DNA of 64,000 nucleotides from the NCBI GenBank assembly GCA_001566295.1, contig KQ964268.1, positions 1 through 64,000 of the forward strand, read 5' to 3'. A program made the position numbers and the translations under genes. Below, one piece after another: positions 32,976 to 44,566 of this stretch (positions are counted from its first letter, which is position 1; every line of letters begins with the position of its first letter). This stretch comes from Microdochium bolleyi. Taxonomy: Eukaryota; Ascomycota; Sordariomycetes; Xylariales; Microdochiaceae. The notes below the pieces were generated by a model, which made no database searches, was not told the origin of the DNA, and saw only the letters and a program-made list of their open reading frames with translations.

Positions 32976-33490
32976 ATGTTCTCAACCCATTACTTCGTGA
33001 CGGCCCTGTGCCTCGGAGGCGCTGTCCTTGGCGAGAAGCCGCCTGTCGTCCCCGTCGAGGACGCGCCCAGTATCATCACAGCGCTCTTCACCGATGGCAA
33101 CGGTCGCGACAGCCGAGCCGACTTCACTGCCGGAAACTGGGAATTCGATGGCTGTGCGTAGTCCAGACACTTGGAACATTGCCCTTCAAGATTCTCGACG
33201 CTTGCTAACATCGCGTTTGACCTCGTTGCAGTCGCCGAGTGGCCGATCCACCGCATAAAGCAGCAGGGCGCTCCCGCCCAGTGCACATATAGAGGCTCAA
33301 AGAGCGGCTCGTTCCAAATCTTTGGCAGTGGGGTCAGTCCAATATATATATATACTCCTCGCTTTCTTCTTCGTCTTCTTCTCCGCTTCAGCCTGACGAA
33401 TCTACGAAGTACTGACATGGCGTGCCCCTTTTGCAGAGTGTTGAAATCACACCACCACAAAGCATCGCCGACGTCCACTGTACGGTGTAG
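32976..33490 (+). CDS. Small secreted protein (110 aa), unknown
   Basis: Three exons: 32976-33153, 33232-33332 and 33437-33490. Introns are 78 bp (GTGCGT donor) and 104 bp (GTCAGT donor, containing a TATATATATA and a CTTCTTC tract). The model closes in frame at 110 residues. A clear signal peptide (VTALCLGGAVLG) is followed by a mature ~90-residue protein with only two cysteines (QCTY and the C-terminal HCTV), which could form one disulfide. No domain is recognised. Size, secretion signal and isolation fit an effector-like or antimicrobial small secreted protein, but this is inference. Confidence 0.65.
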
Positions 33491-33751
33491 ACGGTACAAT
33501 CCACCCAAGCGTGAGATATCAGACGGGGTTGTGGAAGTAATGGAGATGGTTTGGATGCACCACCTGGCATCCCAAAGCAGTGCATAGCGTTGCCGCGGGG
33601 AATCGAGCACATAGGACAGGACGGCAATAATATAGACAGTTGGGCCCACGCGAAGCCCAAGCGAGGCATAATAGAACTCGATCCTTCACCTAAAACGCCC
33701 ATTGATGCGTGCATGCCGAGAATCTGAAAACGCAAAACAGCCAGGACATCA

Positions 33752-36077
33752 TCAGCCAAATATCGTCCGGAGGTTCGACCTTTCCACTGTACGCAATTGA
33801 CTTGTCAGCAACCTAGATCGTCTGCACGCGTTCCGTTTCTTTGCACTTACTGATGTCGATCCAGTGTGTGTATTTTGCAGGATCACGATCTGCATCATAC
33901 GCAGCCCACACGGCCTTGACAAGATCCTGCGCGACACGGATGGGCGCCGGCGGCAGACTGTACTCGAGGATGCCGAGCCTGCCGAGGATGAACTGCCGTG
34001 CGTGCGTAACCTCGAGCGAGAGCGCCGTGACGACAGCAGCGCCAGTCGCTGCAGATGACGGCTGATTTGGTGGTCTCGGCAAGTCCTCATTGAATCCGAG
34101 ACCGAAGAGCAGCTGCAGCGGTTCGACCCCGGTGGAAGTGTTGAGGATCGGGAATTCGTCTGCCGACTGTGGGGGAGAGGCCGCCACGAGGTCTTCCTGC
34201 GACTGAGCCAGGACAGCCTGGTCGAAGCGCAGGCCAGTGCAGGCCGTGATGTACAGGAGCGGCTGGATACAGCGCGTGCCTGAGCTTACGGGGATCTGTC
34301 GGAGGACATCGACCAGCCGAAGGCAGAGCGGCACGATCCACTTGTCCCACGGCACGCAGCCGGACGAGTCGGTGACCTGCTCGGGCAGGCGGCGCGTGAC
34401 GAGGTCGGGGAAGGTCTGGTACAGCTGGAGCAGGGAGGCGAGTCTGTACGCCTCGGCAACGTGACAGAAGTGCGCTCGCGGAGACAGCTCGTCGCCAGTC
34501 TCCATGATCCTGTCGATAGTCAGGTGCTCAAGCGCCAGCAGCTCCTCCTCGATCTGCTGAGCCTGGCGGATCTCGCCGAGGGCCGCCTCGAGACTCAGCG
34601 CGGTCATCTTCATGCTGCCCGGGCGCTTGAAACGGAGCCGGAAGAGCCGACAGAGTCGGATGGCTCGGCCGAGGAGTGCCTGTGCCGTGGCAGATGTTCC
34701 TGTCCATGGGTGCGGGATCACCTGAGACTGCTCTATCTTTGAGGACATAGCCTTTGGTGAGATCCCACTGACGTCTGCCTCGCTGTCGGCATCGGACACC
34801 ACCGAGACAAGCATGTTCCAGTACACGAGGCTGTCGTTGAAGTACTGCATCCTCTGCGCCTCCGCAGGCGATTGGGTGGTCCTGCTGCGCAGGGCTCGCC
34901 GGAACAGCGCCTTGGCCTCTTTGAGATAGTGCGTGACGGTGTCGCTCGTGTTGACCCAGCACGCCGTGGTTCCGACACAGCAGAGTGCGAGCAGGAGGTC
35001 GGTGTTGAGCGGCGGCACCTCTGTGCTGTGGACGAGCTGAAGCTCTGTCTCGATGGCTAGGATGGCGTTGTTCAGGTGCGAGGCGGCAACACGGCGCATA
35101 TAGGGCATCTGCGTGGCGAGGCAGATGGCGGCCATGCTCTGCAGCGAGCTATTCATGGCCGCCGACCGAGTCCACGACTCCTGGACCAGCTTCCGGTTCA
35201 GGTTGGCGTCCGAGTCGAAGCATGAAAACATGGGACAGACGTGCTTGAACCACTCCTCCACGAGCAGTGTTGAGTAGTCGTTCAGGCCTCTGGGGATCAT
35301 GCCCTGGTTCTGCATGCTTCTGTCCTCGTTGCTGTGCATGTGACTAAACGGCACGACCATAAGGTCTCCCCCCACGTAGCTATCCTCCCCCGGCCTCTCA
35401 TCCGGTAGCAAAGGCAGCATCTCGGCATCTTGTATGTCCCAGGCATCGACTGTCGCGTCTTCGAGTGCGGGATCGAGGTCGTCGATGATGAAGTCGTCAA
35501 AACCGGAGGGACTCTCGTCAGCTTCCACGCTCAAGGGCAGCTGCTGGCTCGCAGTGTCGGAGTTTCGTCTGTGTGTGTCGGTTGGGCTTGCAAGGCTTAT
35601 AGTTGCTGCAGTGGTCTCTGGCGAGCTTTGCCTGGGTTGGTCGTGACCTACGGGGCTTGACAAAACGTTGAGTGCAGAGTTGACCTCGGCGTACGGTAGC
35701 TCGTGAACCCCATCGTCCACAGTACTCCGAGAGGCTTCGTGCTTCGTCGACCAGCGGAATGCTTTGCGGTACCCAGGGCATGGCCGGTTCCCCTTGACGC
35801 ATGCTAGACACGCCGGCTTGGTCTCGTCGCATTTGAGCTGTAAGAGTCAGCAGAACGAGTCAGCGCACAGCTTCGTCTGCGCCATGTAGGTACAATACGG
35901 GCTCATGGAGGTCCGGAGCTCTGTCCGGAAGCAGAAGACACTCACCCGCCGTGTCTTGCAGGCGGAACAGCCGTTCCGGGACCGAGTTTTCGGCGCTGCC
36001 CCACGTCGCTTTGGAGCGCGGCCAGAAGTGCAGACCGTGCTGGTGCTGGTCTGTCCGGAGCCCGCAGGGCGGACCAT
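33752..36077 (-). CDS. Zn2Cys6 transcription factor (717 aa)
   Basis: Three exons, 35946-36077, 33851-35837 and 33752-33786, with introns of 108 and 64 bp. The last exon adds only MERSNLRTIFG-type residues and a stop, and the total is exactly 717 codons plus stop. The zinc cluster (residues ~37-66: CSAC, TRRLKCDE, CLAC, NRPC then PGYR) is split by the first intron after TRR. An acidic/Ser-rich segment (ESPSGFDDFIIDDLDPALEDATVDAWD-like, about residues 125-150) may be an activation region. The rest is a fungal transcription-factor helical region. It stands in tandem with another regulator upstream on the same strand. Targets are unknown. Confidence 0.88.
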
Positions 36078-37019
36078 GGCGCAATCGCAGGCGACGCGAC
36101 GTGACCTGACGGCGTGGAAGCCCCCTGTGGGTAAGAGGAAGAGAGGACCGAGTGTGCTAGATGGTGATTGGCAGGAGGAAGCCAAGCCCTGGCACCGTAC
36201 GATGCAGGGGCTGGGAAGAGGTCATCGAGAGCCCTGACGTGCCAGAAAGTCTCCTGTAGAGAAGAAGAGACAAGAGGGCACCCACGCCGGCAGAGAGAGT
36301 TTCACGTCAAGAGGGGAGATCACGTTGACCGCAAGCTACGCTATCTTACCCCTCAGTCGCTCAGCTGCGAGAGGCGTCGCAATCACCAGAGCTCCCGCCA
36401 CACACTACTGGAGATACCCCAACGCTGATAAGGCACACTCCTGCCTCGAGCCAATGACGAGGTCCGGAACAGTTATCTTGTTCGGTACCTCACGTCCCCG
36501 CTTCCGGCCTGGAGCAACGAATCAATTCGCTGGCCAAGTCTGGGGGGTGGTGGGAGCGAGTCATGCGCACCAGCCCGATTCCGCACTTCGAGAACATCAA
36601 CAGAGTCACGACCTCCGCCATTGGCGGACATCGCCATTGGAAGCCAAGCCATGGCCGCAACGCTCACTATAACACTGCTCAAAAATGCGGAGAGCTTCCC
36701 GTGATTCAATTTGCGGAAACCAATGAGACTTCGGGCAGGTACTTTGTTTTGTTATTATCATCCCCCTTGTGCCTTTTGAACTGTGAGTTCGAAACGCAAT
36801 CTAAATTTTCGGAACTAAACAAAATAAAAGTACGAATAAAACGTTTACTTGATGAGTTCTGTCAACACTTCAATTCTCACGAATGCGGAAGATGCACCGA
36901 ATGGCGAACACTGACATAAACGAGTTCGTGGCATTCAGGCGTGACCAATGACCACGAGATATCTTCCAAAGGAGCAAAATGGCCATTATTCTCATGTTCA
37001 AGTATGCCTGCTACATCAT
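36078..37019. other. Intergenic between tandem regulator genes
   Basis: A 940-bp gap holding the promoter of the 33752-36077 gene and the 3' UTR of the next. Bases ~36740-36870 are markedly AT-rich relative to flanks. No gene is recognised. Confidence 0.45.
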
Positions 37020-38852
37020 TTAGAACAGATGCGGGTAGTCCGACTCTGGTCCAACCACGACACTCGTCACATCGTGCCTTGCCAGGCTGAGATACTCGGC
37101 CGTCAGCTCCGTGTGCTCCTCATTCCAGTCGACCAGAATCCACCGAAGCCGCGCCTCCTTCGGGATCATCCCCGAGCCAGACCTCTGCGCTTCCTCCAGC
37201 TTGATCTGCTCGGTGCCAGCGATGAACATGGCCTTCTCGTCCCAGGTCGAGTCCACGGTTATGTATGTCGCACACAGCACCCTCGCGCGAGTGCGCACCT
37301 CTATATCTCTGCTGTAGATCATGATGAACAACAGTGTCTGGATCTCCCGCTGGTTCCACACGGTGAACTTGGGCAGGCCCAGGTGCGAGTTCGCCTCGGC
37401 GATGGAGACGTGCCTCTCAAAGGCGTCCAGGGCCTCACGGAAATACTCTGTGTACAAGTCATACATTGTGTCCTCCGTGTCAAACAGACAGGCAAAGAGC
37501 GGGTGGGCACCGAGGGTCGAGAACAGCGTCATTGTCCACTTCAACAGCTCGTCTGGCGTGGTGGCCGCACCTACCCGCGTCCGGATCATCTGCAGCCACG
37601 TGCAGTAGTGCTTTACGATGGCATCCTGTTGAGCCAGCATGTCGTCCGTTGCCGTGCCGCTGAAGCCGAGCGTCTGGCACGTCTGGTACGCCCATATCGC
37701 TGTGCGGAAGTGGTAGACGCGGTATGCCTCGTACCAGGTCTCAGGGGGCGAGGAGGGGTCTGGAGGCCGGATCGATGTTGTGCCGTCGCCGATCTTGCAC
37801 ATGGCCGCTCTCTGATTGGGGTAGGATGGCAGACACCACGAATTGTTGCAGCCCATTGTGAAGAGCAGTACGTTGAGCTCAGTGATGTCCTCGTCGGTTA
37901 CCTCGTCGACGGGCATTGTGATCCGCGGTCCAGGGTGCCCCATGCTGCACAGATCGTTTTGCAGCATTTGCACAGTGATTGCCATCAGGCGGTCAACGGA
38001 TTTGGTGTCCCCGAGGATGTTCTCAAAGATGACGAAGAGAACGGACATGATCAGGATCAGGCGCCGTGACAGGCTCGGGTCTTTGGAGGCAACCCTCTGC
38101 CTGAATTTGGACAGCGCCCGGACATGGAACTTGACAGCGGTGGCGAAGGTCTCATTGTCCCGTGGTTCTGCAGATGGTGGCGACCCATTTCTTCTCCGGC
38201 TAGCCCATGCGCTGGACTTGCGAGACTCGTGCACGTGCAGGAGAGCCCCTATGCTGAGGGCTGACGCTCTTATGTCCTCGTCGACGAGAACTTGTTGCAT
38301 GAGAACGCGGGCGATGGATGTCTTGTTAATTGCTAGCAGGCCCAGACTGTCGAGCACTCGATCCCTGAAGATGTCGAGGAAGATGTTCTGCTCGGGTGAC
38401 AGGTCGAGGAGCGACGGCTGGTGCGGCGGTAGCGGCTCTGCTGCTTTTTGTGCTGGCTGGGCACAGAGCTCGGAGTGCACGAAGGTTCTTCGCGCCCTCG
38501 TGGGGACGGTCTTCTGTGCCTGCGGGGACGCTGCTCGTACGACGCCTCCCCCTGTGTCGCTCGCAGAGGCAGTCGGGGCAGCTAGGCCGTAGTCGCAGTC
38601 GATTTTGGACCGCTGGCATCGCAGACAGCTCGGGCGTGTCTCATCGCATCGGATACGGCGGCGCTTGCAGGTCTTGCAGCCTTTTGGAGCGTGCGGGTAG
38701 CCATTGTCAGCGACAGGAGCACAAAAGAGGAAAAAAGGCCCCTCAAGGGGTGGCCCTCGTTTGGACATGTCGACAAGCCCGTGGCTGACTAACGTACCAG
38801 ATGTTACTTTCTTGTGCGCACACCGCACACGCGGAAACTGGGCTTGTGTCAT
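37020..38852 (-). CDS. Zn2Cys6 transcription factor (571 aa)
   Basis: The preferred model has exon 1 38798-38852 and exon 2 37020-38680 with a 117-bp intron (GTACGT donor, AAAAG acceptor). It yields MTQAQFPRVRC... KKVTSGCKTCKRRRIRCDE with the cluster near the N-terminus. The intron is a multiple of three and has no stop, so the unspliced frame is also open (610 residues). Six cluster cysteines (CKTC, RIRC, SCLRC, KIDC) are intact. The remainder is the long helical fungal-specific region, ending at LF. The class resembles fungal regulators with the short GCKTCKRRRIRCDE cluster; the target is unknown. Confidence 0.87.
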   Translation of the reverse strand: MTQAQFPRVRCAHKKVTSGTLVSHGLVDMSKRGPPLEGPFFLFCAPVADNGYPHAPKGCKTCKRRRIRCDETRPSCLRCQRSKIDCDYGLAAPTASASDTGGGVVRAASPQAQKTVPTRARRTFVHSELCAQPAQKAAEPLPPHQPSLLDLSPEQNIFLDIFRDRVLDSLGLLAINKTSIARVLMQQVLVDEDIRASALSIGALLHVHESRKSSAWASRRRNGSPPSAEPRDNETFATAVKFHVRALSKFRQRVASKDPSLSRRLILIMSVLFVIFENILGDTKSVDRLMAITVQMLQNDLCSMGHPGPRITMPVDEVTDEDITELNVLLFTMGCNNSWCLPSYPNQRAAMCKIGDGTTSIRPPDPSSPPETWYEAYRVYHFRTAIWAYQTCQTLGFSGTATDDMLAQQDAIVKHYCTWLQMIRTRVGAATTPDELLKWTMTLFSTLGAHPLFACLFDTEDTMYDLYTEYFREALDAFERHVSIAEANSHLGLPKFTVWNQREIQTLLFIMIYSRDIEVRTRARVLCATYITVDSTWDEKAMFIAGTEQIKLEEAQRSGSGMIPKEARLRWILVDWNEEHTELTAEYLSLARHDVTSVVVGPESDYPHLF

Positions 38853-41800
38853 GCTGTGCTTGTTTGCTTCCGACTCTAATTAGTGTAAGGGTCGAGAGAG
38901 ACTCTCAGTGGCGTTTCTAGAACAGTTGTCGCCCTTGACTGCCGGCCGCTGTCCTCGAGAGACACCGTCCGCTTCATATAAGGCAACGATGACAAAGCAG
39001 CCAGCGGGCTGAACTATTTTCTGCAATGTCCATAAACTCTCGATGACATGATAGCTGCCTGCGCTACTGTCTCAAACAAGCGAGCAGGAAGCCGAAGCGT
39101 ATACCTGACTAACCATGCATCGGTGAGTGTGGTCCCCGCGCTTGCAACGGCTTGAATCGTGCTGGTCGGAGCCGGGCGACACCACGCCTGCGCAATAATT
39201 CACACCTCTCATGCTCGAGCTAAAAACGGACCCCTGAGGGTATGAGAGCCCCCCAAAGCCACTGTTGTTCTATGGGGCAGGATGGGGGCGGTGGGATGAA
39301 CACTCAAGGGAGCTGTCCCCATGTGTAGATGCCCAGCAGGCGTCGCCTCCAAAAGGGAAAGCAATGTAACTAGCCCTGGAGGTGGTGGGGACTATGCCCT
39401 TCTGAGCAAAGAATCTGGTCGTACGGGTCTGGCAGAGCCGGCCCCTTGCCAGGACCCCTGCCGACAACGGGCGGCACCAGAGATCGAATGGACCGAAGGG
39501 GCGTGCTCGGTCTAGCATATAGGATAGACAGCCAGAGACAAGGCGGCAAGCGGAACCAGTGCCGTGGACGGTGTTCTTTGCCGCGCAGGTATGGCCCAAG
39601 GTACGTGTTTGATTGAGGCGAGATCCGGAAAACGAACACGCCGCACCCTCTGGGCAGTAGAGAAAAGTCCTTTGCTAGCTCGATATCAGCTGTTGTCCTG
39701 TGACTACAGCAGAGCGCCGCGTCTCGAGCGCCTGCGGCAAGCCCGTGGTCAGTAGCAGCGATTCGCCTGTGCGCACAAGCGTCGATTGATGATCGCCGAT
39801 TTCGCCTTCGGAACTAGTGCCGTATCCTCTGCCTGGGGTATCGAGGCCCTCCCCTGCCCAGGAACGCTTATGTCATAATCGTCCGACATAATGCGGCAAA
39901 GGATGCTCGCGCCCATTGGATAGATAGACGACGAAGGCTGAAGCTTCAAGCCCCGCGACTCCACGCCCGGAACAACACCCATGGGTCGGCAAGCTGTCAC
40001 TAGGTCGGCAAGGGGCTAGATCGATGCTGCCTGGCTGGTGGCTTGGCCTTGGGCGATTCACTCGCAGCTTGGCCATTGTCATTTTATTATCGCTTGGGTT
40101 GGAGTAGGGAGACTACCGTAGCTCACTGCCTCGCTGCCGCACAGCTTGCTCGATTTGGGTCCAGTACTCGGCACCCGCGGCTTCCATGCTTTCATCCGGT
40201 GAGCACCACGCGGGTGATAGACGTGGGCGACCGCCCCTGCTGCATTCTGCACGCTACGGAACGCTCGAAGTCTTGAACATGCCCACTCTGATACCACTGT
40301 ACTGCCGGTGAATGTGTCCAGACGGGTGTGATGGTGGTTCTCCTTTCTCGGGTTTCCCTTCCCGGTTTCTACTTCCCGATGCTCCTCGACGGGGATAGCA
40401 CTAGAGCCACCAACCACGGAGGCTGACCGGGGGGGAAGTCGATGGACGGGCTCGAAAGTGTGACGTCGTGGCCCTTTTTGTGGCTGACAAAATGACTTGT
40501 GACTCAAGCAGCAGCATGTTCCAAACTTACAGATCATCTGTTAGCTTTGTCCTGGCGGATTTAAGGAACCCTGCAGCATCCTTCGAATCCTCTTAGCAAG
40601 CCGCCCTGTGCAGTTCTATGCGTAATGTAAACTGAAAAGTACCGCGATTGAGAACTTGAGGTCACCTCTCAGCCTCTCTACACACGTAAAACACGCCCAT
40701 CACGCCAAATTCACCAGCAGCTACACCCTCAAACCCTGGCAGCGGTGTCTGCCAGGGAATCTTTGGCCTCGTCGTGTCCGTGGATCAGGAAGATGAGGCC
40801 TACATTTCTTTGACATGCTGAGATCCCCCCTCGTCATTGCGCCCCTCGACATCGAAGGTGGCTTCCCGGTGGATGTAACATCTCGTCGCAACGCTCCTGG
40901 TGATCGACGGCGACATGCGCCTTGTTCGCTGGCGGGCTAGAATGTGGAACCCCCGTGGAGAGAGCAGGGTACTCTAGAGAGCCGCGTTGGTCTGTCATTC
41001 GACCGTTTGCGATCGACACTATTTCTCAACGTCGTGGGCCAGTCCCGACGACGCGCTGAACCGAACAAGGAGAAACCTTGGCGTCACAGGAAAACGTGGA
41101 CCTCAGCCCATTAGTGCTTGACCAGTGTTTCTAGTGATGAATCAATACTTCGCAAAACCCCAACAACCACAGGTCCCATGTCCACAGATAAAGACCATGA
41201 GTTCTTTTTGATCAGCCCTACATTCTTGTGGCCTCGCATCATTGCAGACACAACCTAGCTCTGGTGAAACACTCCATCCGCTCGCGAAATGCCGTGACCC
41301 TAGCCGTTTGAGAAGCCCCGAATAGGCATTCACGTGTTCCAGATCACGGGAGTACTAGGCTGCCATCGATCTGGGCATAAGCGTGCCACCTTTTAGTTTT
41401 GATCCTCCGGGTCAAGCCATGAATACTCGAGGACTTGTGGCCCCCTGGATTGTTGTCATATCGTTTCACACTGACCCACGCTGCCGATGTGAGGATATAA
41501 CACTGCGTATAATATGGAGCATGTATACCCTGTTTTGTTTCGCGAGCACGCCACTGGACGATACTTTCGGGCCTGAGTTCATCCTATGGAGTACCTGCTC
41601 ACTCCCCTTGCACACCTCGTTTGTCGTCGAATAGACTTGCGTGACAACCGAGTCTGCAGACCGACCCCACTGAGAGCTAGGTCTTCCATGACACAGACGC
41701 CTATAGCTTCTCAAAGATCACAACTGCATATGGCTACCCACCTGTCGAGCTGTCTCATCCCTGTAAGCTCGCCGATTGGCTCGTTGGTAGCGGCCACCCG

Positions 41801-42685
41801 TGGATGACCAAGCCCACCCGGGGCTCAGCCATGGATTTCTGCATACTGTGCGTTGAATGAGCCTGTTAGTGGCCAGGGCCGGGACATGATCGACGTTCGT
41901 TCTACCCTGCTCCCCGGCTTGTTCCGTAAGACCGATGGACTGGGTACGCGTATTTGGGCGAAATAGGTAAGTCAGTCGTGCTACTTCGGTGCGCGACTCC
42001 TGACATTCCTTGCCGTTCTAGCGCGAACACAACGCTTGGCTCAGCCGGGATCGAGCAAGCATATTTGCGCTGCTCGGCAGTTCTGTCTCAGGCAGCAGAC
42101 CTTCTCACGAGCCCCCACGAGACACGAAGGGTTCGCGGCCCGGTATCGAGCACAACCTGCCAAGCACAGGCATTCCTGGCTGGGGTCGGACACCCGCCCT
42201 ACGAACTAGACCACGATCGCATGCTCGCCAGACTGTGTGCTGGGCCTTGGCGTTCTGGACTAATCCGCGCGATGCGGACCCCGTTCCTCTGGGCTATCTC
42301 TGCCCGCCGCTGACTAAAAGCTGCAGGCCGAGCTGGCGGAGCCACAACACGACGCGCTGGAGTTCTCTCCGAAGGGCGGGGTTCGGGACATCGGCTGGCC
42401 GGAGTTTGTTGGTGCCCACCGCCGCTGGCCAAGGCGGCAGCAGGCAAGGGGCCGAGTCTGACAGCCATGGATACTTGAGGCAGCAGTGGCACCGTAGAGC
42501 TGCGCCTCCATGGGCACCAGACGAGTTCTCACGCACATTGAAACCCACGCACCACCATTGGCCTGGCCATCCGTACGGCGAACTACCCCTGATTCACGTC
42601 ACCACTACGTCCAGGGTCCAACCACTGGAGGATCCCACCTTGAGGCGACTAGCTACCGAGGCAGCCCACACACCCGAAGCAAGAG
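38853..42685. other. Gene-poor stretch, 3.8 kb
   Basis: No frame here shows a domain, a signal peptide or a convincing splice chain. The longest candidates (40079-40537 minus, 41954-42313 plus, 42235-42789 plus) have arginine/serine-rich shadow-like composition. Sequence is mixed GC with no repeat array detected by eye. The first ~150 bp should be the promoter of the 37020-38852 gene. Confidence 0.4.
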
Positions 42686-43171
42686 ATGGGCATCAGCGAG
42701 GAGGACCGCAGCTTTCTGCGCCAGTGCCTTGGGCTAGCGCGCGAGGCCCTCGAGGCCGGGGACGACCCGTTTGGCTCGGTGCTGGTTGACGGCAGCGGCC
42801 GGGTGCGATACACAGACCGCAATCGGGTCCACACGAAGCGCGACGTCACCTGGCACCCCGAGTTCACCATCGTCGTGTGGGCGCAGACGCACCTCTCGCC
42901 CGAAGAGCGCGCGGCGTCCACCGTCTACACTTCGGGCGAGCACTGCCAGATGTGCTCGACTGCCCATGGCTACGCCGGGCTCGGCCGCATCGTCTTTGCC
43001 TCGTCGTCAGGCCAGTACACCCAATGGCTCGAGGAGCTCGGCGTCACTGGTCGTCGCGTCCGCAGCATCCCCATCGCAGAGGTTGTCTCGGGACTCACGG
43101 TCGACGGACCCGACGACGAGACGGCCGCCGAAGTCCGCAAGCTGGTCATGGCCCGACACCAAGGAGCATGA
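42686..43171 (+). CDS. Cytidine/deoxycytidylate deaminase-fold zinc protein
   Basis: A single exon of 161 residues. The zinc site is visible as HPE (His57, Glu59) and GEHCQMC (Cys87, Cys90), matching the deaminase pattern (H/C)xE...PCxxC. The usual PC is replaced by HC, as I recall for a subgroup of fungal and bacterial members. The N-terminal helix FLRQCLGLAREALEAGDDPFGSVLV-like segment is typical of the tRNA-adenosine/guanine-deaminase branch. It probably deaminates a nucleobase or related heterocycle in the cytosol. The length is normal for the family and no neighbour suggests a pathway. Confidence 0.85.
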   Translation: MGISEEDRSFLRQCLGLAREALEAGDDPFGSVLVDGSGRVRYTDRNRVHTKRDVTWHPEFTIVVWAQTHLSPEERAASTVYTSGEHCQMCSTAHGYAGLGRIVFASSSGQYTQWLEELGVTGRRVRSIPIAEVVSGLTVDGPDDETAAEVRKLVMARHQGA

Positions 43172-44566
43172 ATCCCAAGGAGGCGAGAGTTCGCCATGGG
43201 CGGGAAGCGTCATGTATGTAGCGGGATAGGCAGGGGGGTCCCCGACGGCAGTCTATTACAAAGTGGCAGAGAAACGAGGCTCAATATGATTTTGCGTCCA
43301 TGCTCTACGGACGAGCTCGCACAAGCGCGGATATGGGCATCTGTGGAGAATCGTTGCGTCTTCACTCGAGCCATCCCAGTTCCTCAGTGGGCCACACTGC
43401 CTCGGGGGTGCCCAGTCGTGTTGCCACTTGGCCGCCCGGATGAATGAATGAATGCTTCAAGCTCCAACGGGTGCAAACAGGGCAGGGCCCCTAGTATCAT
43501 GTCTCATGTCCACTGCGGATTATCGTCCCATCACCAGTCCACCGGCTGCGGAAGCAGCCATATATCCGGGCTGGCATGGGTGCACAGCCCTGCCGCGATC
43601 ATTGAATCATTGCGGACGAATGACCTGCTGTCCAGGATCGGGCGTGCTGTCCCGGTGTGCCTGTCACATTGCAATATTGGAGCCTAGTGTCGAGATGGGT
43701 AAGTAGACAGACGGGAGCCCCCGAGCGGGTCTCGTGTTGGTTGGTATCAGTGCATCGCCCATCTGAATCCTGGCATCTTCTACGCAGGGACACGCGTGCC
43801 CCATTGGACCATGCGCGAAGGGGTGCCTGTCTACCCATCGCTGTGGGTTCGACGAGTCCCGTGCATGGCGTGCCGCGGGATGACTCGATTCGTGATGAGC
43901 CCGCTTTGTCCTTTGGCACACTCAGTCGGTAACCGAGCTCTGGTTGTCTGGGGCCATAGCTAAGCGCACTCACTCAGCTCTCACTTGCTCAGCATGGTGC
44001 AAGAGACTCAAGCGGTTACCAGCCTGCACAGACAGGCGCATGCTTCTCGCCGCGCCCGAGGTGGCTAAGAGGCCTCAGGAGCATGCTGTTCCCAGCTCGC
44101 CCTGCGCTAAAAACGCCAGTCTCGAAACCTGTGGCGCACGCGTCATCGTCTACGTAAACTCGGCTTTGACACGGGCCGCTTCCCAGGCCCTGGGACCACC
44201 GCACAAGCACCCGGCCTCGCCGGCAAGCTCCAGCTCATCCAAGATGCAGCTGCGAATTGCGCTGCGAGCTTCAGGGCGGGAGCCTGCTTTAGGTTTGTCC
44301 ACGCAGCTTATGGTTGGCCGTCCTGCTGCTACACGTCTCGACTGGACTGCACGATGCAGAATAAACCCTCAATTTCGGGGCATTTCAGCACTAGCCACGC
44401 GTAGGTTTGAGACAGCTGTGTTCCGCTGGGTCCGGCCTCAGGGGAGAGCTATTAGTATGGTCTCGTTGGCACAACGGCCCCCATCACGCTTCGTGCGTTC
44501 GTGGACCTCAACCTCTCGTCTTCACAGTCATTCCTTCGCCGGCAATTTGTGCCTCGCCTTACAGAC
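43172..44566. other. Intergenic, 1.4 kb
   Basis: Between two plus-strand genes. A frame at 43944-44579 (211 codons) has no domain and overlaps the next gene's start, so it is not supported. It should contain the promoter of the phospholipase gene. Confidence 0.4.

Noticed and set aside
36948..38069. 373-codon plus-strand open frame opposite the 571-aa regulator
   Set aside because: Antisense shadow of a well-supported Zn2Cys6 gene, with arginine/leucine-rich composition and no domain.
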